Assembly (NCBI GenBank): GCA_022822745.1 | Contig: JAJEAO010000038.1 | Coordinates: 1 to 46,850 of the forward strand | From: Acidobacteriota bacterium | GTDB lineage: Bacteria; Acidobacteriota; Vicinamibacteria; Marinacidobacterales; Marinacidobacteraceae | Direction of reading: 5' to 3' | Length of the DNA: 46,850 nt | Part shown: positions 34,655-44,311 of the stretch, piece after piece | Layout: each line of letters opens with the position of its first letter | Numbering within the stretch: the stretch's first letter is position 1 | Position numbers and translations under genes: made by a program | The notes under the pieces: model-generated | Told to the model about the DNA's origin: nothing | Databases searched by the model: none | What the model saw: the letters and a program-made list of their open reading frames with translations, nothing else

Positions 34655-34677
34655 GATTTTGTGCCCCCGCTCGGTTG
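34616..34677. repeat. Two 22-nt direct repeats spaced exactly 40 nt
   Basis: ATTTTCTGCCCCCGCTCGAT occurs at 34616 and ATTTTGTGCCCCCGCTCGGT at 34656 (about 18 of 20 bases identical). The second copy lies in the divergent region upstream of the BNR gene and the first overlaps the 5' part of the small minus-strand ORF. They could be operator sites or the end of a decayed mobile element. Confidence 0.5.
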
Positions 34678-34692
34678 ACCGAAGCAGTGGCC

Positions 34693-34698
34693 ATTCTA
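34693..34698 (-). promoter_or_regulatory. -10-like box TAGAAT for the small protein/DUF2335 pair
   Basis: CAC-TAGAAT on the minus strand is a five-of-six -10 match 38 nt before ATG 34654. The second 22-nt repeat lies between box and start, where a repressor could act. The plus-strand direction has a weaker TATCCT at 34717-34722 for the BNR gene. Confidence 0.35.
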
Positions 34699-34802
34699 GT
34701 GTTTCGGCTCGCCCCGTATCCTACGGTCCCCATCCGAAGAGCGGCGAGGCCCTCCCCGATCCAGGCTCTCCCCGCCCTCATCGTTCGCCGGAGGTCCTGG
34801 CC

Positions 34803-37934
<3,132 letters not shown>

Positions 37935-37940
37935 ATCCGA

Positions 37941-38651
37941 TCAGCGGGATCGGAAGCGCGGCCCCCGGCGGTCACGGCGATTCCGGTCCCGCTCGCGGAG
38001 TTCGCCGGCCCGCTCGCGCTGCTCCGGCGTGAGCACCGAGAGGATCCTCTCCCGATCGCCGCGGCGGGCCACCGCCGCTTCCGCCTGCGCCCGACCGAGC
38101 GCCTCGCCGAGACCCCGGATCTCGTCCTCCGTTCGCTCCGGGTCGGCGACGGCCTGCCGGAACGCCCTCCGGGCGTCGGCGACAGCCCGGCGGCTGTCTC
38201 GACGCGCGTCGCTGACCTCGCGAATCGCGTCCCGGAGCCCGTCGCGCTGCTCGTCGGTCAGCTCCAGCTCGCGGCCGAAGCGACGCGCCCAGCGTCCGAG
38301 GCCCGCCGACGCGATTCCGTCGGTCCGTGGACCCCGAGCGCTCCAACTCCGCCAGCCCGGATGACGAGCCCGGCGTTCCTGAGCCGCCCCGGATCCAGCG
38401 ACGGCGCCACTCGCAGCCCCGGATCCAGCGACCGCGCCACTCGCAACCCCGGAACCGGCGACAGGGCCACTCGCAACCCTCGATCCGGCGACAGGGCCGC
38501 TGGCCGCCGCGACCGGACTCCAGGCAGCCGCGAGCCCGACGGCGGCCGTCGCGAGCGCGATTCCCGCGACGAGCGCCGCGAACGCCGCCGTTCGCAGCCA
38601 CGGCGCCCGCGCGCAGCGAGCGACGACGGTCGAGTACTTCGTGCTGAACAT
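37941..38651 (-). CDS. Spy/CpxP-like periplasmic protein with Ala-Gly-Ser repeat
   Basis: 236 residues from ATG 38651. A hydrophobic N-terminal segment (AAFAALVAGIALATAAVGLA) acts as signal or anchor. It is followed by a low-complexity linker of about four ten-residue units of the form ASGxVAGSGV, encoded by a 30-bp tandem repeat. The folded part has the two LTxxQ motifs of Spy/CpxP: LTDEQRDGLRDAIREV and LTPEQRERAGELRERD, with a long Arg/Ala helix between. Such proteins are ATP-independent chaperones or metal-resistance sensors in the envelope. The C-terminus ends only 6 bases from the convergent BNR gene. The longer frame to 38720 is also open, but ATG 38651 gives a normal signal. Confidence 0.75.
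   Translation of the reverse strand: MFSTKYSTVVARCARAPWLRTAAFAALVAGIALATAAVGLAAAWSPVAAASGPVAGSRVASGPVAGSGVASGAVAGSGAASGAVAGSGAAQERRARHPGWRSWSARGPRTDGIASAGLGRWARRFGRELELTDEQRDGLRDAIREVSDARRDSRRAVADARRAFRQAVADPERTEDEIRGLGEALGRAQAEAAVARRGDRERILSVLTPEQRERAGELRERDRNRRDRRGPRFRSR
38386..38495. repeat. 30-bp tandem repeat inside the Spy-like gene
   Basis: Three full 30-base units start at 38406, 38436 and 38466, each beginning GCCACTCGCA, with a partial unit before. They encode VAGSGxASGx on the minus strand. Because units are in frame, copy-number change would only lengthen or shorten the linker. Confidence 0.8.
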
Positions 38652-38758
38652 GGTGGACCGGACTCCCCGGCGCCGCCAGGAGCGCAGCGCGGTCATCGAG
38701 TACGCAACGCTGCGGCGCACGGCCGCGGCGAAGCAATCCGGATGCCAGCATCAGACGG

Positions 38759-38767
38759 TGCTAGGAT
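38759..38767 (+). promoter_or_regulatory. Extended -10 box TGCTAGGAT for tRNA-Met
   Basis: TG-C-TAGGAT lies 25 nt before the tRNA-Met 5' end. It closely resembles TGCTAGAAT upstream of the CarD gene (40198-40206). No clear -35. Confidence 0.4.
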
Positions 38768-38791
38768 CCGTCGGTTATGGCGAGTCGGGAC

Positions 38792-38865
38792 GGCGGGGTA
38801 GCTCAGTTGGTGAGAGCGAAGGACTCATAACCCTTAGGTCGGCGGTTCAAGTCCGCCCCCCGCTA
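38792..38865 (+). tRNA. tRNA-Met (CAT), elongator type (or tRNA-Ile2)
   Basis: A full cloverleaf can be folded: acceptor GGCGGGG/CCCCGCT with a G-U first pair, D-stem GCTC/GAGC with a 9-nt loop, anticodon loop CTCATAA with CAT at 38826-38828, 5-nt variable loop, T-arm GGCGG-TTCAAGT-CCGCC and discriminator A. CCA is not encoded (CCG follows). A paired position 1-72 and no three GC pairs in the anticodon stem speak against an initiator; elongator Met or Ile2 (after lysidine modification) remain. The last anticodon-stem pair is A31-C39, a mismatch. Confidence 0.9.
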
Positions 38866-38876
38866 CCGGCTCGCAT

Positions 38877-38921
38877 CGAATCGGGTCCGGGGTGACACTC
38901 TCCCCCGACGGACCCGATTCG
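38877..38921 (+). terminator. Strong hairpin just after tRNA-Met
   Basis: A perfect 13-bp inverted repeat, CGAATCGGGTCCG (38877-38889) and CGGACCCGATTCG (38909-38921). Another GGG/CCC pairing is possible inside past a 2-nt bulge. It begins 12 bases after the tRNA and ends 22 bases before the DUF3467 ATG. No T-run follows, so it may be a terminator of the tRNA, a processing signal or a leader structure of the next gene. Confidence 0.5.
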
Positions 38922-38942
38922 GCAGCCTCGGAGCGACGCGCA

Positions 38943-39266
38943 ATGAGAAACAAGCAGACTTTCCGCATCAAGGCCCGGCCCGATGGGGAATGCCCGCAGG
39001 TGTACTCGAACTTCTGCGAGGCCACCCACTCGCCATTCGACCTGACGCTCACCTTCTGCTGCCTGACCGGCATTCAGCCCGAGGATCTCGCCTCGCAGGA
39101 AGCGGGGGAGCCCGTCGTGTACGCCGAGCCGCGCACCCAGGTCACCGTCCCGTTCCGGATCGTCCCCGCGCTGATCAAGATGCTCGAGGCGCAGATGCGG
39201 GCGGTCGAGGAAGCCGAGAACGAGCCCCCGCCTCCCAAGGGCCCGAACTTCTCCCTCGTCCACTGA
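38943..39266 (+). CDS. DUF3467 family protein
   Basis: 107 residues. The small family is recognised by the central block VYSNFCEATHSPFDLTLTFC, followed by PRTQVTVPFRIVPALIKMLE near the end. It is a cytoplasmic beta-rich protein without known function, found in many bacterial phyla. The ATG is preceded by CGGAGCGACGCGCA. The stop overlaps the start of the next membrane-protein gene (TGATG), so the two are translationally coupled. Confidence 0.82.
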   Translation: MRNKQTFRIKARPDGECPQVYSNFCEATHSPFDLTLTFCCLTGIQPEDLASQEAGEPVVYAEPRTQVTVPFRIVPALIKMLEAQMRAVEEAENEPPPPKGPNFSLVH

Positions 39267-39754
39267 TGCGGCGGGGCCATCCACGGACCGGGGCGCGCGG
39301 GTCACGCCCCGGGTTCCTGCGCGCGCCTTCGAGGCGCCCTCCCCGGCCTCACGGCGAACGGGAGGCGGCCCTCGACCGCATCCACGCGCTCCGGATCGCG
39401 ATCGGCGCCCGCTCCCAGTGGGTCAAGCGCTGCGGCGTCTTCGGCGCCAGCGCCCTCATCGGCGTCGGCGCGCTCCAGGAGTCTGCGGTGGTGGGCTGGC
39501 TGGCCTTTCCGGCGGCGCTTCTCGCGTGGTGGCTCGACGCCCAGCTCACGCGCGCCGAATGGAGAGTGGACGCTCTCCACGAAGCGGTCTCCGCCCGAGA
39601 GGTGGAGCCGCCGGGAATGGGAGAGGAAGACGACGCGACCGCGCGGATGTCGGAGGCGCCCGATGCGCTCCGACGGGCGCTGCTGTCAGGACCCGGCGTC
39701 GGACTTCACTGGATGATGGTCGGGATCGCGATCCTGTTCAACCTGTTCCTCTGA
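39266..39754 (+). CDS. Small membrane protein coupled to DUF3467
   Basis: 162 residues. After a basic Pro/Arg-rich start it has REAALDRIHALRIAIGARSQ leading into a hydrophobic pair (VFGASALIGVGALQ, VGWLAFPAALLAWWLDA). An R/E-rich helix RAEWRVDALHEAV and a final C-terminal hydrophobic segment (MMVGIAILFNLFL) follow. The WWLDAQLTRAEWR part recalls small accessory membrane proteins with two helices followed by an acidic/arginine helix, but I cannot name a family. ATG 39266 overlaps the DUF3467 stop. Its last 69 bases overlap the 3' end of the convergent Trm112-like gene. Confidence 0.55.
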   Translation: MRRGHPRTGARGSRPGFLRAPSRRPPRPHGEREAALDRIHALRIAIGARSQWVKRCGVFGASALIGVGALQESAVVGWLAFPAALLAWWLDAQLTRAEWRVDALHEAVSAREVEPPGMGEEDDATARMSEAPDALRRALLSGPGVGLHWMMVGIAILFNLFL

Positions 39755-40015
39755 CTGTTTCTCCGAGCCGGGCGCCCCGGCGGCGTCGGGCAGCTCGATG
39801 CGCGCATCGAGGAGCAGGATCGGGATGCCGTTCCGGATCGGATACAGCACCTTGCCGTCCCTCCGCACGAGTCCGGCGGAGATCGGCGGGCGGGAGCGAC
39901 CGCCTTTCGCGTCGGCCGCTTCGTTGACGCGGCGGAGCTCCCCGTCCGACGCGAGGCGCAGCGGCTGGCGGGTCTCCGGGCAGCAGATGATGTCGAGGAG
40001 CTCGGAATGGATCAT
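39686..40015 (-). CDS. Trm112/UPF0434 family protein with extended C-terminus
   Basis: 109 residues. The N-terminal 70 residues match the Trm112-like zinc-ribbon family: LLDIICCPETRQPLRLAS with two Cys, ISAGLVRRDGKVLYPIRNGI and PILLLDARIELPD. Family members are usually 60-75 residues and act as activating subunits of methyltransferases or as quality-control factors. The extra C-terminal third (GAPGSEKQSEEQVEQDRD onward) overlaps the convergent membrane-protein gene and looks like read-out of that DNA. ATG 40015 is chosen; ATG 40024 three codons earlier is possible. tRNA-Leu lies just upstream on the same strand. Confidence 0.78.
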   Translation of the reverse strand: MIHSELLDIICCPETRQPLRLASDGELRRVNEAADAKGGRSRPPISAGLVRRDGKVLYPIRNGIPILLLDARIELPDAAGAPGSEKQSEEQVEQDRDPDHHPVKSDAGS

Positions 40016-40031
40016 GGGGACCACAGGCCGG

Positions 40032-40116
40032 TGCCGGAGGAGGGGTTCGAACCCTCATGATCCCGGGGACCGCGGGATTTTGAGTCCCGTGCGTCTGCCT
40101 GTTCCGCCACTCCGGC
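40032..40116 (-). tRNA. tRNA-Leu (CAA)
   Basis: 85 bases on the minus strand. Acceptor GCCGGAG/CTCCGGC; anticodon stem CGGGA/TCCCG with loop CTCAAAA (anticodon CAA). The long class II variable arm (CGGTCCCCGGGATCATG) and T-arm GAGGG-TTCGAAC-CCCTC are typical of tRNA-Leu. CCA is not encoded. A TAGACT box lies 38 bases upstream and a small 6-bp hairpin (CCGGTC-GAAG-GACCGG, 40124-40139) between. Confidence 0.92.
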
Positions 40117-40153
40117 AGCCTGACCGGTCGAAGGACCGGCGGGAGGGGCGGGC

Positions 40154-40159
40154 AGTCTA
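40154..40159 (-). promoter_or_regulatory. -10-like box TAGACT for tRNA-Leu
   Basis: T-TAGACT-GCC on the minus strand, 38 nt before the tRNA 5' end, allowing a short 5' leader for RNase P. The same string precedes the DinB-family gene. Confidence 0.3.
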
Positions 40160-40197
40160 ACCGGTGGACGCGCGTCCCGCCGGCCGGCGGCGCTCCG

Positions 40198-40206
40198 TGC
40201 TAGAAT
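40198..40206 (+). promoter_or_regulatory. Extended -10 box TGCTAGAAT for the CarD gene
   Basis: TG-C-TAGAAT matches the extended -10 closely, 25 nt before the TTG start. A palindrome CGCCGGCCGGCG lies just upstream, where a -35 would be expected. Confidence 0.45.
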
Positions 40207-40231
40207 CGCGGGTTTGCGAAGGGGTTGAGCC

Positions 40232-40882
40232 TTGGAAAGAGTGTCCGGCGAAATGTCAGAGCTGATGCGATTCGAAATCGGTGACAAGGTGGTGTACCCG
40301 AACCAGGGGATCGCCGTCGTGGAGGCCATCGAGGAATCGTCCGGCGCCCTGCCGAGCTGCTACCGGCTGCGGCTGCTGGACAAGCCCACGACCGTTCAGG
40401 TTCCGGTGATGAAGGTCGAGAGTGTCGGGCTCCGTCCGATCATGACGGACATCGAGACGGAGGCCGTGTTCGATGTCCTCGAGAACTCCGAAGTGAACGA
40501 ACAGCTCAACTGGAAGGCGCGATACAAGGAGAACTCGGACCGGATGAAGAGCGGCTCTCCGATCGAAGTCGCCGAGGTCCTGAAGGGGCTCTTCTACCTC
40601 AGCATGCGCAAGACGCTCTCGTTCCGGGAGAAGCGGATGCTGGACCGCGCCCACGAGCTCACGATCACCGAGCTCGCCCAGGTCGCCGAGCAACCCCCGC
40701 AGGACGTCGAGCAGAAGGTCATGGAAGTGCTGCACCGGAGCCGGAACGGTGGGGAGCCTGTGGAAGACACCAGTTCCCCGGCCACTTCGGTGACGCCGTC
40801 CCGTCCGATCAAGCGGCGCCGCATGAAATGGAGCGGACGAGGCAGGCACCGGCCGGTATCCATCTCCATCCAGCGGTACTGA
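40232..40882 (+). CDS. CarD family transcriptional regulator
   Basis: 216 residues from TTG 40232, with GAAGGGG 7 nt upstream; ATG 40253 is an alternative. The N-terminal RNA-polymerase-interacting domain is clear: MRFEIGDKVVYPNQGIAVVE followed by YRLRLLDKPTTVQVPVMKVE. The helical DNA-binding domain follows: VAEVLKGLFYLSMRKTLSF and REKRMLDRAHELTITELA. CarD binds the polymerase beta subunit and stabilises open promoter complexes at housekeeping genes. The basic C-terminal tail (IKRRRMKWSGRGRHR) is longer than in most members and may add DNA contacts. It stands alone between tRNA-Leu and the PlsC-type gene. Confidence 0.9.
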   Translation: MERVSGEMSELMRFEIGDKVVYPNQGIAVVEAIEESSGALPSCYRLRLLDKPTTVQVPVMKVESVGLRPIMTDIETEAVFDVLENSEVNEQLNWKARYKENSDRMKSGSPIEVAEVLKGLFYLSMRKTLSFREKRMLDRAHELTITELAQVAEQPPQDVEQKVMEVLHRSRNGGEPVEDTSSPATSVTPSRPIKRRRMKWSGRGRHRPVSISIQRY

Positions 40883-40935
40883 GCCGACCGGGCGCGAGCG
40901 CCCGACGCGGAGAACCCGGGCGCCACCCATCCCCG

Positions 40936-41745
40936 ATGACTTCCGGACGACCACCCGCGGCGGGAACGGCCGGCGCGGATCCCGCGCCCCCTCCTCCCGA
41001 GCGCCCGGGCGGGTTGCGCCTGGTCCGCGCGCTGGTGGGCACGGCGGGAGTCGCGGTGGCGCTCCCCGTCATGCTGGTCTTCGGACTCCTGCTGATGCCC
41101 CTCGGGAACTGGCTGGGCGGCCGCCGCAAGCTCGGGTACGAGATCGGTCGGGCGATCTGCGGCGCGTGCTGGCGGATCGCCGGCATCCGGCTGGAGCAGG
41201 TGGACCGTCACCGGATCGAGCCGGTCGCGACCCGCATCTACATGCCGAACCACCAGTCGCTCGTGGACATGCCCGCCGTGCTCTATGTGCTCCCCGGCGC
41301 CAACGGCACCCTGATCAAGGCGGAGGCGTTCCGCTGGCCGCTCGTCGGATGGGCGTTCCGCCTGGTGGGCTTCACGGCGGTGGAGCGGGGAAGCGCCCGC
41401 GCAGCGCACAGGAGCCTGAACGAGCTGACCGACCGGATTCGGGAGGGCAACGCCCTCGTGATCGCGCCCGAAGGCACCCGCAGTCGAACCGGCCGGCTGG
41501 GGCGTTTCCGGACCGGCGGATTCCGGATCGCGACCCGCGCCGGGGTTCCGGTCGCGCCGATCACGGTCCGGGGCGCCCGCGAGATCCTGCCGCCGGGAGC
41601 GTGGCTCATCTATCCCGGATCGCTCCGGATCCAGTTCCACGACCCGGTGCCGACCGCCGGGATCGGCGAACGGGATCGGCCGGCGATCGCAGCTCTGGCG
41701 CAGCGGGTTCGCGACGCGGTCACCTCGGGTCTCGATGCCCCCTGA
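40936..41745 (+). CDS. 1-acyl-sn-glycerol-3-phosphate acyltransferase (PlsC-type)
   Basis: 269 residues. A membrane segment (TAGVAVALPVMLVFGLLLMP) is followed by the acyltransferase motifs. The HX4D box is in YMPNHQSLVDMPAVLYVL, motif II in LIKAEAFRWPLVGWAFRLVG, the glycerol-phosphate binding EGTR box in VIAPEGTRSRTGRLGRFRTG, and VPVAPITVRGA is motif IV. It acylates lysophosphatidate in phospholipid synthesis. It lies 53 bases after CarD in the same direction. Start ATG 40936; the first 30 residues are Pro-rich and the true start could be a little later. Confidence 0.88.
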   Translation: MTSGRPPAAGTAGADPAPPPPERPGGLRLVRALVGTAGVAVALPVMLVFGLLLMPLGNWLGGRRKLGYEIGRAICGACWRIAGIRLEQVDRHRIEPVATRIYMPNHQSLVDMPAVLYVLPGANGTLIKAEAFRWPLVGWAFRLVGFTAVERGSARAAHRSLNELTDRIREGNALVIAPEGTRSRTGRLGRFRTGGFRIATRAGVPVAPITVRGAREILPPGAWLIYPGSLRIQFHDPVPTAGIGERDRPAIAALAQRVRDAVTSGLDAP

Positions 41746-41832
41746 GGCGCGCCTTCCCGATGGACTCCGGAATCGCGGCTCGCTTGGACCAGGCGTCCGC
41801 GTGACAGCTCCGACGAGGTGAACGAGACTCCC

Positions 41833-42576
41833 ATGCCTGACCACCGCCGACTCGCTCTGCTGCGGCACGGCGAGAGCCAGTGGAACCTCGAGAACCGGTT
41901 CACCGGATGGACCGATGTTTCGCTGACCGAGACCGGTCGCGCGGAGGCCCGCGAGGGCGGGAAGGCGCTGCGCAAGGCCGGCTTCCGACCCGTCGTCGCC
42001 CACACCTCGGAGCTGAGCCGGGCGCAGGACACCCTCGCCGAGACCGTCCGGGCGGCGGGCTGGGGAGACATCCCGACTCGCCGGTCCTGGAGGCTGAACG
42101 AGCGGCACTACGGGGCGCTCCAGGGCCGGAACAAGGCCGAGACGGAGCGCGAATTCGGAACCGCGCAGACGAACGCGTGGCGACGAGGATTCGCGGATCG
42201 CCCCCCCGCCCTCTCCCGGGATGACCCGCGGCACCCCCGATTCGACCCACGCTACCGGGGGATGCAGGCGGAACGGCTCCCGCGGGCGGAGTCGCTCGCG
42301 GACACGCTGAAGCGGGTGATTCCCTGCTGGGAGTCGTCCATCGCGCCGGATCTGGAGCGGGGCCCCGTGCTCGTCGTGGCTCACGGGAACAGCCTCCGGG
42401 CCCTCGTGATGCATCTCGATGGCCTTTCCCCCGAGGCGATCTCCTCCGTCAACATCCCGACCGGGATTCCGCTGCTCTATCGGCTCGACGGCGAGAACCG
42501 CGTCCGCTCCTCGCTTTTTCTCGCCGACGACGAGACGCTGCGGGCCGGGCTGGCGCAGGCCGCCCACCGGACCTGA
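41833..42576 (+). CDS. gpmA: 2,3-bisphosphoglycerate-dependent phosphoglycerate mutase
   Basis: 247 residues, the usual length. The phospho-acceptor His is in LALLRHGESQWNLENRFTGW; LNERHYGALQGRNKAE and LLVVAHGNSLRALVMH-type blocks (here VLVVAHGNSLRALVMHL) complete the active site. It interconverts 3- and 2-phosphoglycerate in glycolysis. ATG 41833 is chosen over GTG 41818, because MPDHRRLALLRHGES gives the normal N-terminus. The 3' end including the stop codon lies in a 22-bp tandem duplication (42559-42602). Confidence 0.93.
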   Translation: MPDHRRLALLRHGESQWNLENRFTGWTDVSLTETGRAEAREGGKALRKAGFRPVVAHTSELSRAQDTLAETVRAAGWGDIPTRRSWRLNERHYGALQGRNKAETEREFGTAQTNAWRRGFADRPPALSRDDPRHPRFDPRYRGMQAERLPRAESLADTLKRVIPCWESSIAPDLERGPVLVVAHGNSLRALVMHLDGLSPEAISSVNIPTGIPLLYRLDGENRVRSSLFLADDETLRAGLAQAAHRT

Positions 42577-42602
42577 GGGAGCCGCCCACCGGACCTGAGA
42601 GA
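42559..42602. repeat. 22-bp tandem duplication across the gpmA stop codon
   Basis: GCCGCCCACCGGACCTGAG followed by GGA is repeated as GCCGCCCACCGGACCTGAG followed by AGA, and the first bases of a third copy (GCCGCGCA) follow. The unit carries codons for A-H-R-T and the stop, so the gene is not disturbed. A recent slippage event is likely. Confidence 0.8.
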
Positions 42603-42644
42603 GCCGCGCACGGATCGGGCACTGCGGAGAACCGGGCGAAGGAC

Positions 42645-43109
42645 ATGACTCTCATGCGAACGAAATCGAGAATGCTGCTCCTGCTGGCCGCTCTCGCCGC
42701 CGCGCCGGCGCCGGCTCTGGCGCAGGCCGGCCCCGAGCGGATGCTGCTCGAGGCGGGTCTCGTCGGCGGGAACAGCGTGGCCTGCCCGGGACAGTACGTC
42801 GGGATCGAAGGACGCGCCGCCGGACCGATCTCGGCCTACGCGATGGTCGAGAACTACCGGTGCGTTGACCTGGCCGGCGCCGCCAGCCGGCTCGGCGCGT
42901 CCCTTCGCCTCGGACCGGCGCGCTGGCCGATCCGCCCGGCGGCGCGGGCCGGCATCGAATATGACGGCGGCGACGTCTCCCGGACGCTCGGGTTCAGCCT
43001 CACGCTCGGTCGTCGCTACGGGGCGCGGATCATGGTCCAGCGGGGCCTGACGACCGGGAGCGGCCCCGCCATCGTTCTCTTCCAGCTCGGCGGGTACTTC
43101 TCGTTCTGA
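42645..43109 (+). CDS. Small outer-membrane/periplasmic beta-barrel-like protein
   Basis: 154 residues with a signal peptide (MLLLLAALAAAPAPALAQ). The mature part shows alternating strands (LLEAGLVGGNSV, IEGRAAGPISAYAMVENY, LGASLRLGPARWPIRPA, LGFSLTLGRRYGARIMVQRG) and ends VLFQLGGYFSF with a terminal Phe. This suggests a small outer-membrane barrel of about eight strands. I recognise no family. Two Cys (ACPGQ, YRCVD) might form a disulfide. ATG 42645 or 42654 both fit. It is followed 37 bases later by the ornithine-cyclodeaminase-family gene. Confidence 0.6.
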   Translation: MTLMRTKSRMLLLLAALAAAPAPALAQAGPERMLLEAGLVGGNSVACPGQYVGIEGRAAGPISAYAMVENYRCVDLAGAASRLGASLRLGPARWPIRPAARAGIEYDGGDVSRTLGFSLTLGRRYGARIMVQRGLTTGSGPAIVLFQLGGYFSF

Positions 43110-43132
43110 CCCCGACCGCGCCGGATCGGTGG

Positions 43133-43138
43133 TACAAG
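43133..43138 (+). promoter_or_regulatory. -10-like box TACAAG, 8 nt before ATG 43147
   Basis: TGG-TACAAG then ATCCGCCC and ATG. It parallels TGG-TACAAC before the glutamine-synthetase-like gene at 8131. No ribosome site fits the gap, so a leaderless transcript is suggested. Confidence 0.45.
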
Positions 43139-43146
43139 ATCCGCCC

Positions 43147-44133
43147 ATGAAGATCCGGGTTCTCTCGGCGGCGGAGGTGCGCGCCGCACTCCCCATGCGC
43201 GACGCGATGGACGCGGTGCGCGAGGCCTTCATCGCGCTTTCCGCGGGGCAGGCGGTGATGCCGGTCCGCGCGAGAGTGGATGTGGAGCGCGCCGGCGGCA
43301 TCGGGCTCACGATGCCCGCCTACCTCGCCGGGCCGCACGAGCTGGCGACGAAACTGGTCTCGGTCTTCCCCGGGAACCTCGAACGGAAACCGTCCCTGCC
43401 CACGATCCACGCGCTCGTCGTCGTGTTCGACGCGGACACCGGGCTCCCCGCCGGCGTGATGGACGGCGGGTCGCTGACCGCGATCCGGACCGGAGCCGCC
43501 TCCGGAGTCGCCACCGAGGAGCTGGCCCGCGAGGATGCGGAGGCCGCCGGCATGCTGGGCGCCGGGGTTCAGGCGCGAACGCAGCTCGAAGCCGTTCTCA
43601 CGGCGCGCCCGCAGATCCGACGGGCGTTCGTGTTCGATCCGAGAACGGCTGCTGCGGAGGCCTACGCCGCCGAGATGAGCGACCGGCTCCGGATCCCGGT
43701 GAAGGTGCTCGGAAGCGCCGACGCGGTCGTCGAGCGATCCGATGTCATCGCCGAAGCGACGACCGCGACGACCCCCGTGTTCTCCGACCGGGCGCTTCGC
43801 GACGACGCCCACCTGAACGCGGTCGGCTCCTTCACCCCGGCCATGCAGATCGTGCCCGAAGCGACCGTGGTCCGGGCGTCCGTCGTGGTGGACCACCGGG
43901 AGTCGGCGTGGGAGGAGGCCGGCGATCTGATCCAGCCGCGCGACCGGGGAGCGATCACCGAGGAGCACGTGCTCGCCGAGATCGGGGAGATCTGCGCCGG
44001 GAGGCAGCCGGCGCCGACGCGGAGGCCGACTCTGTTCAAGACCGTGGGGACGGCGGTCCAGGATGTGGCTGCCGGTTCGGCGGCGCTTCGTCGCGCGGAA
44101 GAGATGGACCTCGGCGCCGTGATCGAGATCTGA
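43147..44133 (+). CDS. Ornithine cyclodeaminase/mu-crystallin family protein
   Basis: 328 residues. The family features are MPAYLAGPHELATKLVSVFP (with the substrate Lys), ALVVVFDADTGLPAGVMDGG, SLTAIRTGAASGVATEELA and the Rossmann NAD loop AGMLGAGVQARTQLEAVL. NAVGSFTPAMQIVPEATV and LFKTVGTAVQDVAAGSAALR follow. Members are NAD(P)-dependent amino-acid cyclodeaminases, ketimine reductases or alanine-type dehydrogenases; which one cannot be told. ATG 43147 gives the standard MKIRVLSAAEVRAAL start. The TACAAG box 8 nt upstream supports it. Confidence 0.88.
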   Translation: MKIRVLSAAEVRAALPMRDAMDAVREAFIALSAGQAVMPVRARVDVERAGGIGLTMPAYLAGPHELATKLVSVFPGNLERKPSLPTIHALVVVFDADTGLPAGVMDGGSLTAIRTGAASGVATEELAREDAEAAGMLGAGVQARTQLEAVLTARPQIRRAFVFDPRTAAAEAYAAEMSDRLRIPVKVLGSADAVVERSDVIAEATTATTPVFSDRALRDDAHLNAVGSFTPAMQIVPEATVVRASVVVDHRESAWEEAGDLIQPRDRGAITEEHVLAEIGEICAGRQPAPTRRPTLFKTVGTAVQDVAAGSAALRRAEEMDLGAVIEI

Positions 44134-44135
44134 GC

Positions 44136-44300
44136 GCCGGCGCGGGACGGCCTCGGACGAGGCGGCCCATTGCCGTCCGGCTCACCTCGGACGCGGTCCG
44201 CGACCTCGACGAGGTGGCCCGTCGAAACGGGCGCGATCGGGCGCAGGGAGATGGGAACCCTGTGCTTCGCCGCCTGCTCGAGATGGACGCCCGTCCCTGA
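44136..44300 (+). pseudogene. Possible ribbon-helix-helix antitoxin remnant
   Basis: The frame ending in TGA at 44298-44300 reads RPIAVRLTSDAVRDLDEVAR, then RNGRDRAQ and VLRRLLEMDARP. The start resembles the beta strand and first helix of CopG/RHH proteins, but the expected IREAL helix is replaced by GDGNP. There is no in-frame start codon after the cyclodeaminase stop. It is probably a decayed fragment, and could be chance. Confidence 0.3.
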
Positions 44301-44311
44301 CCTCGACAGCG

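Noticed and set aside
38386..38495. Tandem 30-bp units considered as a CRISPR array
   Set aside because: Units are contiguous without spacers and lie in frame inside a protein-coding linker.
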